64,000 nucleotides of DNA. Origin: Peribacillus faecalis (GTDB lineage Bacteria > Bacillota > Bacilli > Bacillales > DSM-1321). The notes below the pieces were generated by a model. The model saw nothing but the letters and a program-made list of their open reading frames with translations, did no database searches and was not told the DNA's origin. Below, one piece after another: positions 62,877 through 64,000 of the stretch. The stretch covers positions 1 to 64,000 of the forward strand of contig NZ_JACXSI010000045.1 in assembly GCF_014712675.1 (NCBI RefSeq). Direction: 5' to 3'. Both the position numbers and the translations under genes were made by a program. Every line of letters starts with the position of its first letter. Position 1 is the first letter of the stretch.

Positions 62877-63437
62877 TTATGCATTTCCGTCAACAACAAC
62901 ATCAAGCTTACCCGTTGTCGGATGAATGACAAGTCCATGAATTTTTACATCAGCAGGAATTAACGGATGATTACGGATGACATTCACGCTATTTTCAACA
63001 CTTTCCGAAACATCTTTGAATCCGCGCAGCCAGACATTTAAATCAATGCCGGCATTTTCTAATATTGTCATAGTGTCCGGTGATACATCACGTTTTTTCA
63101 TTGCCTCTACTACATCATCTACTGATACAGCAGCCATCCCGCAATCATGGTGGCCGACCACATACACTTCTTCAGCACCTAGGCTGTAAATCGCAATCAT
63201 AATACTTCTCATGACACTGCCGAATGGATGAGAAACAACCGCACCGGCTGTTTTGATGATTTTAACATCACCATTACCAAAATTCATCGCCTTAGGAAGC
63301 AATTCTACTAATCTTGTATCCATACAGCTTATAATGACCATTTTTTTCTGCGGGAACTTATCCGATTGGAAACTTTCATACCCTTTATTTTCTACAAACT
63401 GCTTATTGTGAGCTAAAATTTCATTCAAAACATTCAT
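62877..63437 (-). CDS. Beta-class carbonic anhydrase
   Basis: A 186-residue enzyme interconverting CO2 and bicarbonate. Zinc ligands are Cys in IISCMDTRL (with Asp-Arg dyad), and His and Cys in VVGHHDCGM. This short form resembles the B. subtilis YtiB/YvdA-type subclass. The ATG at 63437 (MNVLNEILAHNK) follows GGTGAATATT; GTG at 63449 is possible. Stand-alone gene. Confidence 0.92.
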   Translation of the reverse strand: MNVLNEILAHNKQFVENKGYESFQSDKFPQKKMVIISCMDTRLVELLPKAMNFGNGDVKIIKTAGAVVSHPFGSVMRSIMIAIYSLGAEEVYVVGHHDCGMAAVSVDDVVEAMKKRDVSPDTMTILENAGIDLNVWLRGFKDVSESVENSVNVIRNHPLIPADVKIHGLVIHPTTGKLDVVVDGNA

Positions 63438-63516
63438 AATATTCACCACTTTACTAATATAATGAATTTATTATAACAAAACCGCCCATTTTTTTCCTCA
63501 TTTTTGCATAGTACCG

Positions 63517-63987
63517 TTAATTTTTGGAGAAACTAAGTAATTTAGCGCATAAAGCATATATTGATATCAAATCATCCTTACTGGTTTCGTCGGCAAAATC
63601 GATAATCGGTGTATTCAGTTGAAACCTATCGTTCCACTCAAGCGGCATATAACCTTTTTGAAAAGAAACAAGTTTTTTTCCTCCTGCAGAACATATTTCA
63701 AAAGAATTCAGATAACCGCTGATATTTACATTCATGCGTACAGCACATTCACTATCATACACAATCCCATTGTAGCGGAATAACGATTTTTTTAAGTTTT
63801 CCTCATAAACAGCGATTGTTCTGCCGGCATTATCCCATACTGTCATTTGCCTTCCAAGAAATCCGGAGATTTTGAATCTCGCCAGTTTTTGTCCTCGACC
63901 ATCCAGCAAACAATAATTTTGCGGCAAAAAAATCAGCAATGCATTCGGTATCAGCCATTTATACCAAGCGGCATTTTCATCTTTCAT
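63517..63987 (-). CDS. Hypothetical protein, possibly cut at its 5' end by the window
   Basis: A 156-residue beta-rich protein. Repeating strands (NYCLLDGRGQKLARFKISG, GRTIAVYEENLKKSLFRYNG) recall the LURP-one/tubby C-terminal fold, but this is not secure. No signal peptide or membrane helix. The ATG at 63987 has no ribosome site, and the frame is open to the window edge (codons for C-V-G-E precede it), so the gene may start beyond 64000. Confidence 0.55.
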   Translation of the reverse strand: MKDENAAWYKWLIPNALLIFLPQNYCLLDGRGQKLARFKISGFLGRQMTVWDNAGRTIAVYEENLKKSLFRYNGIVYDSECAVRMNVNISGYLNSFEICSAGGKKLVSFQKGYMPLEWNDRFQLNTPIIDFADETSKDDLISIYALCAKLLSFSKN

Positions 63988-64000
63988 TTCGCCAACGCAT

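Overview
The window looks like chromosomal DNA of a low-GC, spore-forming-type Firmicute of the order Bacillales, most likely a Planococcaceae relative (Solibacillus/Lysinibacillus/Kurthia-like). This rests on strong GGAGG-type ribosome sites, TTG/GTG starts, two SAM-I (S-box) leaders, a HelD RNA-polymerase recycling factor, a cydABCD operon, a metH plus YitJ-type pair, BioY with a BirA-type operator, and TGTCGAA (0A-box-like) sites. The species is inference; I ran no database search.

Layout. 1-147: tail and right end of an IS3-family element. 0.2-7.1 kb: S9 peptidase, a small Ada-type zinc protein, a DUF2087 regulator, a DUF35 OB-fold protein whose partner thiolase is decayed, a SRAP protein and the RluF pseudouridine synthase. 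7.1-10.6 kb: Crp/Fnr-type regulator divergent from an MFS transporter, then GNAT and iron-ADH-like genes. 10.8-15.8 kb: methionine import (metNPQ) behind a SAM-I riboswitch, and divergent methionine-salvage genes (mtnU, mtnE). 16-23.4 kb: gpmA, a chemoreceptor, a DUF975 membrane protein, an unexplained structured intergenic region, adhE and a small unknown gene with Rex-like sites. 23.4-34.6 kb: EamA exporter, bioY, a 42-bp tandem repeat, two APH-fold kinases, a TrhA/hemolysin III protein, a lipoprotein LCP enzyme, an SF1 helicase, helD and a LysM/SleB-type hydrolase. 35-39.2 kb: odhAB. 39.5-46.5 kb: polysaccharide deacetylase and cydABCD. 46.5-51.8 kb: second chemoreceptor, LysM-NlpC/P60 endopeptidase, second LCP protein, and an XRE regulator with a small membrane protein. 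51.9-58.6 kb: metI-yitJ-metH behind a second SAM-I riboswitch. 58.8-64 kb: mscL with a zinc-ribbon tail, a PfkB sugar kinase, PAP2 phosphatase, a repeat cluster, dapF, beta-carbonic anhydrase and a gene cut by the window edge.

How it fits together. Three transcription units serve sulfur-amino-acid economy: import, salvage, and de novo methionine synthesis with cobalamin-dependent methylation. Two are under SAM riboswitches. adhE and cydABCD are responses to low oxygen or high NADH, and Rex-like sites sit near both. Most of the rest is housekeeping.

The most unusual content is intergenic. A family of structured repeats at about 10.7, 19.8, 61.2 and 61.5 kb keeps two hairpins by compensatory base changes. 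Beside adhE lies a multi-hairpin region that resembles the 3' part of an IS200/IS605 (TnpB) guide RNA with no tnpB nearby. A pure 42-bp tandem array lies after bioY. No complete new multi-gene defence or mobile system is visible.
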